In this document: in pieces, positions 53,546 through 64,000 of the stretch
Position numbering within the stretch: position 1 is the first letter of the stretch
Layout of the letters: the number at the start of each line of letters is the position of its first letter
Assembly: GCA_025201375.1 (NCBI GenBank)
Contig: JAIWZP010000027.1
Location: 124,001-188,000, forward strand
Length of the DNA: 64,000 nucleotides
Origin: Gongronella butleri
Taxonomy: Eukaryota > Mucoromycota > Mucoromycetes > Mucorales > Cunninghamellaceae
Direction of reading: 5' to 3'
Notes under the pieces: generated by a model
Seen by the model: the letters and a program-made list of their open reading frames with translations, nothing else
Database searches by the model: none
Told to the model about the DNA's origin: nothing
Program-made: the position numbers and the translations under genes

Positions 53546-56500
53546 TTACTTTTCGTCCTTTGCAATGCGGAAGTACGACTCTGCGATCTCTGCACGTGAC
53601 AGATAATCGACGAATTCCTCGTCGTGAGTGATCACAATGAGCTGGAAGTTGGATTGGCTGCGACGCGACTGGATGATCCTATTTGAAAGAAAAAAAAAAC
53701 ATGTGTCATTTCCATTGGCCAACGGTGGCTCATTGATTGCTTACTTTGAAAGGCTCTTGGCGAGGCTTTCGATGTTTTGTCGGTCGAGATTGGTCGTGGG
53801 CTCGTCCAGGGCCAGCACGCCGCAATTGATGCAGAATGTCTCTGCCAGCGCCAGGCGGATGATGATCGACGTCAGCACCTTTTGACCCGCGCTGCACCGG
53901 CCACGCATGTTCATCTCTTTGCCGTTCTTGACCATGACGACCTGCGACGCGCAAAAAAAAAAAAAGAACACGTGAAAATTGAGCCTCGCACGTATTGTAA
54001 AGGCACTTACGCGATAATTGTATGCACGATTGGCCGCCGAGCCTTCATTGTCTGATCGGATCTCGATGTAGTCGATGTCTAACGCGTCAAATGCATGAAT
54101 AAGTGGCCATTCGAAACGTATGAGGACGACAATGGCTTACCGCCGCCGCGATAGGTGCTCATCCATAATTCCTTGATGATTTTGTTGAGGTCCTCCATCT
54201 TGAGCGTGTGGTAGCGCATGATGGCCCTTAAATAAAAAAAAAAGGTGAGACGCGCGCCCCTCACGCAAAAAAAAAAAAAAAACGCGACACAGCGCGTAAT
54301 AAATTCAAGAAACACCTACTTTTGTAATGCAACAGTGTACTTATCGAGATCTTCAATGGCCAATTCGTTGGTTTTGACCTGGACAAATTGCTTGTTGTAG
54401 CGTGTTTCGACGTCCTTGTAGTCCATGCGGAGATCCTTTTTGTAGCGGTCAAGCTGATCCTGGATTTGTCTGATTTCGCCCTGGAGGCCGCCTCGCGTGC
54501 TGATGAGGCTGTTTTGCTTGCTACGCAGACGATCGAGCTTCTGTTCATAGGTGGTAATCTGGTACTTTTTGCGCTTGTCGTGTGCCTCGCGCAGCTCGGC
54601 CTCCATGTCGAGCGTTTGCCGCTGCATGGCGTGGTATTTGAGGTGGTCTTTGAGCTCGCGCTCGACACCCGTGCGATCAGCAAGCTCCTTGTCCACCTCG
54701 CGGATCTCCACGTCCTTTTTGTCCTTGTTTTCCGTCAGCACCTTGATGCGCACCTCGTATTGCATCTTATCCTTGCGCAATGTCTCCAACTGCGAAGGCA
54801 TGTCGCCTTGCTCGTACCTGGAATCATAAAAAAAGAGGTGAATAGACCGTTTTTCTCTTTTTTTTTTTCTCTCTCTCTCTCTGTAAAGCATGACTTACTT
54901 GCTGATCTTTGTGTCGAGAGACTTTAGGCGCTCAAAGGATTGCTGGGCCTGGTTGGCGGCCTGCTGGGCACGATCAAGTTTTGTGCTCCATTTGGCACTT
55001 GCGTCCTTTTGCTGTTGCAGGGCGTGCTCAATTTCCTCCTCGAGCGGCTCGATCTTTTGGTCGTACGTGCGGATGGCCTCCTGCTGGGTCGCGCAGGCAT
55101 CCTCGGCGGCAGCAATGTCGTTTTCCAGCTGCACGCGCTTCTCGATCTGATGTGTCATCTTAGTCATGCTCTCGCGGTAGTCACGGATGTTGTTCTCGAT
55201 CTGCTGGAGCGTATGCTGCGCAGTCTGCTGGTCATCGTGCAGGCGTTTGATCTCGCGCCGGATGCCCTTGCTGTAAAAAAAAGAAAAAAGAAGAAAAAGT
55301 GAGATCTTTTGCCGTCAATGCGCTTTTTTTTTGTTTTTTTTTTTTGTTTTTTTTGGCTTGCCTCTTCTCAGCGAGATCCTCCATTTCGCGCTGGCAGTCG
55401 GTGATGGTACGTGTTGAGCCCGTTTTCTGCAATTCAAACTCCAAACGCTGGATATCTTCCTCGAGCTGCTTGATTGAGCGAAGGTGCATGGACAGGTCCT
55501 CGGATTGGCGATACAGGTAGTCGAGGCGGTCCTTATCGAGCTTGATCTCGTTCAATTCGGCCGTCGCCTACATCAATGGCAAGGAAAAGAAAAAAAAAGA
55601 GAAAAAAGAGGAAGAAAAAAACAAATGAGAACACAGTTGCGTTTTTTTTCTTACATTACCTTCTCGAATTCGTCCTTGGCTTGGCGTTGCTCACTGTCCA
55701 GCTGCGACCGCTCGGTCTCGAGGGAGGCCACGTCCTTTTCACGCAAAGCTTGCATGCGATACCATGAAGATTCGACGGAACGGAGGCTCTGCATCTTGCG
55801 GTCCAGCTCGCCAATGGTGTGCGTAAAGTTATTTTGCTGGTCAGGCATTTTGTCAAGCATGGTCGTCAGCTACACATAAAAACAAGGGCGACGTGAGCAT
55901 GGAATGGCGCGCTTTTCGATATTTTTTTTTTTTGGCAAACCTGGAGCATGAATGTTTCCAATTCGGCGTCGTCAGAAAAGAGTCGGTTGCAGAGTGGGCA
56001 ATTGTGATTGTTCTTTGTCTTTTGGAGGAATTTGTTGTAGACCATGTTGATACCCTTGAGGTTGGATGACCTGTTTCGCAATTCTGCCAATTCCTTCTCA
56101 ATTCGTGCGATTTCATCGGGGACTGAGGTGGTATCGGGACAGACGGCAAGGATGGAAGCCTCGATGTCGTCCACCTCCTTGATTTTTTCCTCGAGCGACT
56201 GTGTGACCATGGTCATGTTGGACGATTTGCGCAGATAGGCGGCATTTGTGCTGTCGACACGTTTTTGGGCGTCGTCCATTTTGGCGGCATTGGCGGTGAG
56301 CAGGGTCTTTAGATCGTCGTGCAAGTCTTCAATCTTGGTATCCTTGTTGAGCCGCCTTTCGACGTCTGGACGCGCTTGATCAAAGATGCCACGTGCAGCC
56401 GCCTTTTTTGAGTCGCGTTCGGTCTGCTTGAGCGCGAGCTTGGCACGCGTGTCGCCCTGGCGGCTGAGGCGTGACATTTCGTTGTTGATCTGGCTGATCT

Positions 56501-58420
56501 TCTCGTCCGTCTCGACGAGCGTCGTTTCGCGCTCATCCAATATGCGGCTGATGTCCTTTGTCGACATCTCGCGCCGGTGCTCGTTCAATCGCCGCTCTTC
56601 GGCCGTGATCCGGTCCTGCACGAGCTCCACGTCCGCCTGCGTCGCACGCACACCGCTCAATTGGCAGGTCAGATTGCGCACCACGCCCTTTTGCCGGTCA
56701 ATTTCCTGTCGTGCGTACTTTTTGCTTTCTTGCACACCAGTCAGCTCTGATCGCAGCGCTTGCACCTTGTCTATCCATTGCGTTTGCTCAAATTCGCCTT
56801 GCGACTTGAAATAAAAGACAGAGTAAGAAAAAAGAGGGGGGGGGAAATCGCTGGTTTTTATCTTTTTTTTTTTTCTAACCTTTATGCGGCGCGCCTCGTC
56901 CTGTCGCTTTTCCATGATGGCTTTGATGGCGTCCATGGCCTCGGCAGCATTTCGCTGAGATGTTGACAGGTTGAAGTCGACGGCAAGAGACGTGATCATT
57001 TGTTTGCGTTCTTCTTTGGATTGTTCATGGGCCTAAGATGATCATCAATGGTGAGAACTTTTTTTTTCGCCATCCAAAAACTTACATCGGCGGCGGCTTG
57101 GAGGCGGCCCATTTCTGTCAATTTGCTGGAAAGGGTCTTGCTAGCCTGTTGCAGCTGGTCAGCGAGGCGCTGGCGATCGGAAAGCAGATTTTGGCGTTGT
57201 GTTTCGTCGGCAGCGAACTTTTTGGACTGTGCTTCGAGCAATTGCTTCAATTCGTCCTCGGATTCGGTACGGTCGGTGAGGCTGGCACGCAGCTCACGCA
57301 TATTTGCGTGGTGGACCTTTTTCTGGTGCTCGAGCTGCGAGATTTTGTTGTCGATGGCCTTGGCCTGCTGGTACGTCTCGATCAATTGCTCGACCTCGGT
57401 GCTGATCTGATGAATTTGATCCTCCTGATCCTGGATCCGCTGCTGCTTGGCCACTGCCTGCTGCTCCAGGTCCTCGACCGTTGTCCGCAGTCGTTGCGCC
57501 TTGCTTGAGTCTGTCTTGAGCGTGTCCAATTTGACCTGGTCCACTTTGATTCCCGCACTGCGCTCCTTGCGAATGTTTCGGATGCTCTCCAGCGCCTTGG
57601 TATACTTGGTCGACGAGAAAATCTCATCAAACTTTTTTTTCAGCGTCGCTGGTTCCGCGAGCGGCCTATTTTATAAAAAGAAGCGTGTCATTGGCACTTC
57701 AGGTCCCAAAATTCGCGTCTTGGACTTACCAATTGCTCTCCTCTTGGTGGCAAAAGATCACATTGTCGAGGATGGCAACAGGAACGCCCAAATAACTTGG
57801 CAGCAGAGCGTCCAAGTCCGCGACCCTGGAGCTGGTGCTTGTGGTCTAATTCCAAGCCCAAAAGCAAAAGATGAGCATTGATAGATCCTCCCCATTTCGT
57901 TGTTGATTTTACCTCGCCAGTGATGGGATTTTTGCGCTGGAGCGAGCTATCGAGCGTCTTTTGGCGCACGGTGGCCTTTGTCGCTGTCAGCGACATGGAT
58001 CGACTAAGTACCACCTCTTGTCCGTCCACGTCAAAAAACTTGAGACGCACCTGCGCCTTGACCTCGTTCGTGCCGGCAATCTACAAGCCAAAAATGTGTC
58101 TCTCAATTCGAGGTTTACTGTATTTTCGCTTTTTTTTTTTATTACCTTGACATCGTGAATAAATGCACCACCCTTGGTGCCTGGGGGCTGATCACCGGTG
58201 CACGCGTATTTGAGACACTCAATGATAGTCTAGGAGGTAGAAAGAGACCGCGTGAATACAAAGAAAAAGCGTGTTTTCCGTGTTGTCAAGGGTTTACCGT
58301 CTTGCCCGTGCCATTGTGGCCGACGATCAGGGTAAAAGGCGACTTGAAAGCAATGTATTGTGGGTCCTCGTGGCTGAATGACCGGATACCAATGATACCG
58401 AGCTTGTCAATACGCGACAT
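53546..58420 (-). CDS. RAD50: DNA double-strand-break repair ATPase RAD50
   Basis: SMC-like ATPase of the Mre11-Rad50-Nbs1/Xrs2 complex for break sensing, end resection and telomere upkeep in the nucleus. Fifteen exons (58420-58298, 58229-58146, 58080-57913, 57845-57730, 57665-57086, 57032-56880, 56804-55941, 55869-55660, 55567-55362, 55270-54899, 54817-54320, 54226-54141, 54078-54011, 53941-53745, 53678-53546) give 1285 residues, close to the usual 1310. Visible parts: Walker A GHNGTGKT in exon 1; Q-loop [11 protein letters not shown]; long coiled coils; zinc hook NCPLCNRLF at the apex in exon 7; signature [19 protein letters not shown]; Walker [13 protein letters not shown]; and the His-switch [11 protein letters not shown] near the C-terminus. 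The intron 55361-55271 starts with GC instead of GT. All key residues are present. Confidence 0.96.
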
Positions 58421-58954
58421 GAGGGCAAAACAGGCACAACAAGCAAGGAAAAAAAGTAGCGGGTGAAAGAAAGAATGGTAATCGAATCAATGGCCGCCGC
58501 TCCATGAAATAAAAAGTCAGCCGCCCGTCCGCAGTGCGACGCGCCGCGCCGGGACCCCGCCAATCGTAGCGTCGCTTGCCCAAATCCTTCTTTTTTCCCC
58601 ATTCGACAACATGAGATGCATCCCCAGGCACTCAATTGCCTGCAAGGTACCCGCAACATCCTGCCCGATGACGCTATGCGTCTGTGCTGATTGCGTCCGA
58701 CGCCAAAAGCAGGAAAAAAATCACCTGCAACCTATGACATAGTCACGCAACATGCGAAAACCAACGAAAACAGGTTCCTGGCAACCCAATTAAAGCAAAA
58801 GTGGGAACAGTGGACTTTATTGGATGGCAATGCAATGCCCCTTGGACCAAAAAAAAAAAGTTGAAACAAAAAAAAAAAAATGTGGAATAATTTTCTTTTT
58901 CTTTTTTTTTTTTTTTTTTTTTTTTGGGATAAAATGATGCAATTCGTCGTGTCG

Positions 58955-59113
58955 TCAAGGTGGCGTGCTGCAAATAGGCGAGCGAGTCGTATCAGCATCC
59001 ATGCAGGCCGCTTGTGGGCTCAGGTTCCGCTTAGCAGGCACGTTCAGCGCTTGGATTGGCAGACCAGCAGCAATCTCCAAAAGCAACAAGCCCAAAATCA
59101 TCAGCAGCTTCAT
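58955..59113 (-). CDS. very small secreted peptide (52 residues)
   Basis: One exon: MKLLMILGLLLLEIAAGLPI is a classic signal peptide, cleavage likely after AAG at residue 17. The mature part of about 35 residues has two cysteines (AACMDAD and PICSTPP), a KR pair that could be a processing site, and a Pro-rich end. A C/T-rich leader of 60 bases precedes the ATG, as in proven genes here. It is below the usual length cut-off for gene finding. The peptide could be a signalling or defence peptide, but nothing in the sequence shows which. Confidence 0.42.
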   Translation of the reverse strand: MKLLMILGLLLLEIAAGLPIQALNVPAKRNLSPQAACMDADTTRSPICSTPP

Positions 59114-60217
59114 GATTCAAAAAGTGGTTATAGTACAGAGGGGGGAGAAAAAGAGAGTGGAAATGATCAGAATGAGATAATTGAGGAAAGAAAGGCGCCC
59201 TCACCAACAACAACAGTGCAGGTACCTTTTTAAATCCATGCAGGTCTTTTTTTTTTTTTTTCTCTGACCACGTTGCCAAGGCTTTTGTTTATTCGTCTTA
59301 CCCCCTGAAATGACATACCTCCTGAAAATGGTTCAAAAGAGGGAATGGGCGATGGGAAAAAGAAAAGACCCATTGTTCTTGCCACCACACCTTTGGCTCG
59401 TTTGTTCCTTGCTCCTTGCAATGACGCGTGCCTTGCTTTTTTGAATACATTGATGTCATCGGTGCAAGAGAAGCAACAGACAGCCCAGAAGGACCTGTTT
59501 CTCCATGGCCACATTTTGGTGGCCATTGTTTATCAGCAGATCGCCCTGAATGGATGCTGATGGGCGCTTTTTTTTTTTTTTTACTCCTCAATAATTGATC
59601 GCGACACAAAACGCGCGCCTGGGCCATGACCACCTCTTCATTTTTGACTCTCCGATCGCAAGCGAAAGCGATTGCCCCATTTGGCAGCGTGGTGTCATGG
59701 CAAACGTCGGGCGAAAAAGCAAAAAAAAGAGAGAATTGGCCGTTGTCGCCCATGGGTGGCCAATGTGAGGACAACTTGCATATCAGAGTGCGGTGGCAGA
59801 GGCATGATGTCCAAAAATAGGCCTCGTTCTTCTGGACCTTTTGCCATCGGGCGGTGCAACCCCCTGACAAGGGCCTCGCATGACAATGGCCCGTGGGCGC
59901 TCTCGTTCCATGGACGCGTCATCGAGGCCCAGGGTGCGTTTCAGCAAAAAAAAAAGGAATTAAAAAAAGAAACTCTGACGCGAATGGGCCGGGCGATGCA
60001 CAATAAAAAAAAGGGGGCGACACCAGATCAAAACGCGGGCCAATTGGCAAAATGGTGGCCACAATGGCCAAACGAGGAGTGATCAGCATTGCTCGTTACA
60101 CGGCATGAACGCACGCATCCACTCGCCCATCTTTGTCTCCCACTGCCGCTCCTGTGTCGTGTGCCAATGGCCAAAAGAAAGTGAAAAAATGCGAAAGGGA
60201 GTCGTGGATCGGGTTTA
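59114..60217. other. gene-poor stretch
   Basis: Several overlapping frames of 60-190 codons occur on both strands (for example 59298-59870 minus), but none has domains, coding bias or splice support. A T run at 59247 and a T18 run near 59568 are present. Confidence 0.5.
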
Positions 60218-60711
60218 TTATTGAGCCGTTGGCGATGAGAGCCGTGGCAGCGAGGGTATCAATGGGTTGTCATACTTGCTCATGACTGGTGTGTAGTGGC
60301 CGTACGATGTCGCCTGTGCCTGTGTCTGTGCAGCCTTGATTTGTTGCTGCTGCTTCGACTATGCGAATTTTTGTGTTAATTGTCATCCAATGCCGTGATT
60401 CTGCGCATTATCATACCTGAGGGCCAGACGCCCCGCCTTGCTGGTCTGGGCCCTGTGCCGCCTTTCCCTTGGCACTACAAATAGAAAAAAGCGGAAAAAA
60501 AAACGTGGAAAATGAGGTTCTTTGCCGCGTGCGCGTGGCTCGTCTCCTATTTTTTTATTCTTTTGGCAAGTTCCGCTCGACGGCGTGGGGCGGGTGCCAT
60601 GGCGAGACATGTTTTACGTAGGACTCACGCTGTAGCAGAAGCCAATTTAGGCGAATTGGTGAATTTTGGCTTTGCAGTGGGCGCGGACGGGCCGGCAGGC
60701 GGACGGTACAT
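60218..60711 (-). CDS. SOSS complex subunit C (INIP)-like protein
   Basis: Exons 60711-60629, 60474-60417 and 60358-60218 give 93 residues, and every splice keeps frame. The C-terminal part IKAAQTQAQATSYGHY followed by YDNPLIPSLPRL matches the layout of human SOSS-C (Gln/Ala-rich helix, SSGYF, then NLILPVLPRL). Total length (93 against 104) also fits. In animals SOSS-C joins INTS3 and the single-stranded-DNA-binding protein SSB1 and helps the break response. The N-terminus (MYRPPAGPSAPTAKPKF) is Pro/Ala-rich and not conserved. It is divergent from eS25, with ATG codons 202 bases apart. The gene model is firm; the family call rests on short similarity judged by eye. Confidence 0.6.
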
Positions 60712-60913
60712 AGTTTGGAGGGGCAAAGAAACAAAAAGGGGCGAAAAGAGAGAAAAGATGAGCAATTGGCCCAATTGCAAGCTGGGTTCAACGTGCCGGA
60801 CCTTGGCCGCCTTGTCCGGGCCAAATCGACTTGTGCTCCGACGCCCGCGCAAAATAAAAATACATCGAGGAGAGCCAATTTCTTGTTCTTGTTCTTCCTC
60901 TATCATCTCCAAC
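60712..60913. promoter_or_regulatory. divergent promoter between SOSS-C-like gene and eS25
   Basis: Only 202 bases separate the two start codons. The segment holds a perfect dyad GCAATTG-GCC-CAATTGC at 60762-60778 near its centre-left, a GC-rich middle, an AT-rich AAAATAAAAATACA block near 60850, and a T/C-rich leader ending at the eS25 start. Shared control is inference. Confidence 0.5.
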
Positions 60914-61534
60914 ATGGTAAGGCACCACCACCCACAGCGGCAGAACAAACAAAAAAAAAAAAAAAGAGGACCAGCAAAGCATCGACAATCATCAGCAGCA
61001 CGATGGATGCATTCACTCGGATTGCGATGGATGGATTGATGCTTATGCTGGATGAACGACGAGACAGATGGATAAAAGAGTCATTGAACTGACCTTTTCG
61101 TGCGTTCCTTTTTTTTTTTTCTTTTGAAAAGGCTAAGAAGGACCAAGCTGCTAAGCCCTCCTCTTCTTCCGGAGGCAAGAAAGCCAAGAAGAAGTGGTCT
61201 GCTAAGAAGGTTAAGGACAAGGCCAACAACATGGTTGTCTTGGACAAGCCCACCTACGAGCGCCTCTTCAAGGAAGTGCCCACCTACAAGCTCATCAGCC
61301 AATCCGTCTTGGTTGACCGTCTCAAGGTGAACGCCTCCCTCGCTCGCGTCGCTATCAAGGAATTGGAAGCCCAGGGCCTCATCAAGCCCCTTTCTCGCCA
61401 CCACGCCCAGATCATCTACAGTAAGTGCCTCACTTTTTTTTTGTTAAAAAGAGCCCTGAGTACGATCACTCACCCAATTCCTCTTTTTTTTTCTTTTTTT
61501 CTTTGCAGCCCGTGCCACCGGCAACGACGAGTAG
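60914..61534 (+). CDS. RPS25: 40S ribosomal protein eS25
   Basis: Small-subunit ribosomal protein near the head and E site, involved in initiation on some IRES elements. Exons 60914-60916 (the ATG alone), 61132-61420 and 61509-61534 give 105 residues, the family size. The Lys-rich N-terminus (GGKKAKKKWSAKKVKDK) leads into the winged-helix body with KPTYERLFKEVPTYKLI, VLVDRLKVNASLARVAIKEL and QGLIKPLSRHHAQIIYT. Codon choice is strongly biased to C- and G-ending codons (AAG for nearly every Lys), unlike the neighbours, as expected for a highly expressed gene. An AATAAA at 61575 follows the stop by 41 bases. An intron right after the start codon is common in fungal ribosomal genes. Confidence 0.97.
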
Positions 61535-61914
61535 ATTGATTTGCGACTCGTAGCAGAAATGTCTTCCAGGACTGAATAAAACGCATCGAACGATGATATA
61601 TCTTTTTTTTTCACAGTGGTGCCATTGCTGAATGGCCAAGAGCCATCATTTTCTTGCAATGTTCTACCCTGCCATGGGCACACCATTGCTAAAGTGCGCT
61701 TTGTGCTGATTGTGGATGAAAGAGTAATAATGCGATGATGTCTCCATGCCTGTAAAAACGCATAATTACGCACATTTTTGGCCATTTGTACTCCTTGTGT
61801 AGCGGATGAGGACACGAGGTGGCAAGCGCGTTGATCAGCATGGATTCAATGTCTTTTTGTTAAGGGTATGCCCCGTGCTCAGAGAGATATCATAACTGTT
61901 GTGACAAAAAGCTG
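61535..61914. other. eS25 3' flank
   Basis: The polyadenylation signal at 61575 is followed by AT-rich sequence. No further gene. Confidence 0.55.
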
Positions 61915-62510
61915 TTTTTTCCGTCAGTTTTGATCACATCGTAGTAAAACTTGTTTCATTCCATGAAGATTCAGCAGCTGCATTCGACACGTTCAAAGCA
62001 CCGTTGATTGTTTTTCCAGTTGTCAAGAAAATTGAGATTAAAAATAAATCCAATGTTTGAACGACTTTTGAAAGTGTGCAAAGTTCATCCATCGGCCGAG
62101 CAAACAATCAGAAGACGAGGCCCGCGTGCACCTCTTTCGAACAGGGTTCATTTCACTGCAATCAAGGAACAATTTGGAAAGCCAGTGCTGAATTTGTGGA
62201 AATCTCAAGGTTTTGGATTCATCTGCACAACAATCCAGTCGACGACCCCTGGTTTTTACGTCTTGTACAGTACTTGTTCCATGTCCTTCTGCTTGTGTGC
62301 AAAAATCGCGTCATTTTGAAAACCTCATTTTCGATTTTGATTTGAACGCCCTGCCACCGCTGTTTTGGAATTGCGCGTGGGGCGTGGGGCGTTTTTGACA
62401 GCTGAAGCTTGGGTCCAATAAAGTGTCGCTGGAGTTTCTACTGTAATAGCTTGCCACCACATTGGGGCGTGTTTCAGGACATGCAGCACGCGTTTGGGCC
62501 ATGGAAACAT
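61915..62510 (+). repeat. dispersed repeat family A, first and last modules joined
   Basis: Bases 61920-62270 match the 48840 copy and 62385-62480 match the 3' module at 9120-9220 (TTTTTGACAGCTG, GGAGTTTCTA, TAGCTTGCCAC, GGGCGTGTTTC). The middle modules are missing, so this looks like an internally deleted copy. Confidence 0.75.
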
Positions 62511-63930
62511 TTATTCGTCACCCAAAATCGCTCTTTCATTAGGATAGGGCACGCTAGAAAGTGTTCTAACATGAAGTAACGTGCCGCCCCCGTGTGCAAA
62601 ATTCGATTCTGCATCGAACGACATTGCTTTCTTACCGCGCTCACTTGTACATAATTCCGCAATTTGATGCGCAATTATTTTTTGTGTATTTTATATGCAA
62701 TTCAAACATCACCACGAGAATTGGCATCATCGAATTGCAGAACTCCCTTTTCATACACAATATTTGTAACTGAAAAAATCTACAGAAATCTCATTTTTAC
62801 AGTGTAACTAGGAAATTTTACGGAAAAAAATTGCGCTTTTCTCGAGTTTTCTTTTTTAAAGCTACAGCGACCCAAATTATCACCATTTGATTCAGCATCA
62901 AGATCATATCCTCTAGGGCAGCACAATACACGCCTTGGGACCGCATCCTGGGTGTCTAACTAGAGATTAAAGCAACTCGACGGCCAAAATGCAGGCTGAA
63001 TTTACGACGAAAGGTCCAAAATGCGCATCTCAGCCCCTTCCAGCCTTTGATTGGCCTTAAAAAGTCAATGTTCAGCGGGCGCCTTCCGTCTGGCAAACTT
63101 CACGTCCGAGGGCTATAGACACTCTCGCCTAAAAGACGTGATGCGCGACGAGATCCTTTAATTCCTGCGCTGCCCTTCCCATTTATTATTGCAAAATCAA
63201 TGTCGCAGGGGTCCAGCACGGCAATGGAAAGCGCCTGGGGGGGGGGCGTGGCACGAAGTGCAAACAAGCAATATGCGGAATTCTGTCATTTTTGCTCCTT
63301 GTCGGGTACAGGCAGCATTTTTTTCTCTGCATGTCTCTGTCCATTCCACTCGCTCAGGCTGTGCTGCTTCAGCATGGGCACGATTCAGCTAGAAACATGT
63401 CTCTTTTACTCTGATTCTCGCGCACATATCCTTTTTTTGTTTGTTTTTTGTGTGTGTGATGTTTGTGCAAATTGGATAAGCGTCAAACAGCGAGGTGCCC
63501 ATTTGATGACTGATGTCCAACGCACGACCCTGCCCATAAAGAGCAGAGCCTGGATCGTTCACAGGATTGAGTAGCGCTGCCAGGCCTATTGTGGAAGATT
63601 CGCGCAAGCAGCGACTCTAAATTCAGATCCTTTGGTAAAAAAAGAAAAGAAAAGCAAACAAAAGGGTCGCGCGCCACCCGGGCTATTTAAAGTCAATTTT
63701 TTTCAGCTGTCACGCCCAAGAAAAATTTTGTGCTCATTATTTCCCTGGGCACTTTGAGTCTCCGACGTCTCGTGTTGCAAATGCAAGCTCACTGATGACA
63801 GCGTGTATTCAATTCTTTTTAATCATTTTTTGTGTGGAAGAGCAAGCGCGTAGAATAAAAATGAGATGGAAAAAGTGTAAATGAATAAAAAGTTTACGAA
63901 AAATAGGGAATTGAGGGGAAAAGATGGCGT
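62511..63930. other. gene-poor stretch with a worn family C relative
   Basis: Bases 62800-63010 weakly resemble family C and the inner end of the 51893 element (CACCATTTGATTC, ATCCTCTAGGGCA, AGAGATTAAAG, CCAAAATGCAGGCTGAATT). No gene is supported in the remainder. AT-rich sequence near 63830-63900 is probably the 3' flank of the gene at the right edge. Confidence 0.4.
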
Positions 63931-64000
63931 CTAATCAACCTTGATGCTGCCAAAGATCTTGCGCAAGAACAAGAGGCACGAGAGGTAGCCTGTGGCGCCA
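63931..64000 (-). CDS. 3' end of a gene running off the right edge
   Basis: The last 22 codons read GATGYLSCLLFLRKIFGSIKVD and a TAG at 63931-63933. Good coding composition, and the pattern of a hydrophobic stretch then a basic tail, suggest the C-terminus of a membrane protein. Too short to identify. Confidence 0.5.
   Translation of the reverse strand, partial: GATGYLSCLLFLRKIFGSIKVD

Noticed and set aside
59298..59870. 190-codon minus-strand frame between the micropeptide and the SOSS-C-like gene
   Set aside because: It contains a poly-Lys run from a T tract, has no domain, and codon usage is unlike nearby genes.
60917..61131. C/D-box snoRNA in the first eS25 intron
   Set aside because: A CTGA occurs near the 3' end, but no good RTGATGA box or terminal stem on the sense strand could be found.
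1..64000. tRNA, rRNA, CRISPR, reverse transcriptase or integrase genes
   Set aside because: No tRNA B-box with matching arms, no rRNA-like sequence, no regular spaced repeats and no catalytic motifs of retroelements were seen on either strand by eye. A dedicated scan (tRNAscan-SE, Infernal) would be decisive.

Overview
The window reads as nuclear DNA of a fungus. The genes are interrupted by short GT-AG introns (mostly 52-130 bases). They include a peroxisomal acyl-CoA oxidase, a PHO89-type phosphate permease, a Golgi GDPase, a Dnf-type flippase, a fungal-style bZIP factor and a forkhead factor. Pyrimidine-rich leaders run almost to the start codons, and long A or T homopolymers sit in introns and leaders. 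An early-diverging fungus (Mucoromycota or a neighbour) is my guess; nothing here fixes the phylum.

Layout. 1-3.4 kb: a Nudix hydrolase cut by the left edge and an acyl-CoA oxidase ending in SKL, both on the minus strand. 3.4-9.9 kb: gene-poor, with one small secreted protein and copies of dispersed repeats. 9.9-14.8 kb: sugar transporter and PHO89-like phosphate permease. 14.8-19.5 kb: satellites, dispersed repeats and a C2H2 zinc-finger reading frame. 19.5-26.4 kb: a dense housekeeping block (Asterix/PAT-complex subunit, NOP14, forkhead factor, GDA1-like GDPase). 27.6-29 kb: an orphan protein made of seven tandem helix-turn-helix repeats. 29.7-30 kb: a second small secreted protein. 30-33.6 kb: gene-poor. 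33.7-41 kb: a P4-ATPase flippase and a bZIP factor. 41.4-42.6 kb: a tandem duplication of a small orphan gene, the second copy broken. 44.3-53.1 kb: decayed genes (F-box/LRR-like, BTB-like, an unknown gene carrying an insertion) among repeats and foldback elements. 53.5-61.5 kb: RAD50 (15 exons, one GC-AG intron), a very small secreted peptide, a SOSS-C/INIP-like gene and ribosomal protein eS25. 61.5-64 kb: repeats and the 3' end of a minus-strand gene.

How the genes relate. Most neighbours are ordinary, unlinked housekeeping genes. Two pairs may be meaningful. The Nudix protein resembles NUDT19-type CoA diphosphatases and lies beside a peroxisomal acyl-CoA oxidase. RAD50 lies near a SOSS-C-like gene that shares a short divergent promoter with eS25. 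All gene-poor blocks carry pieces of a few non-coding repeat families, in both orientations and sometimes nested. No rRNA, tRNA, CRISPR array, reverse transcriptase or recognisable transposase was found.

The best candidate for something undescribed is the seven-fold helix-turn-helix array protein at 27.6-29.0 kb. Exon joins were worked out by hand from splice motifs and reading frame; in multi-exon genes the stated exons add up to whole codons.
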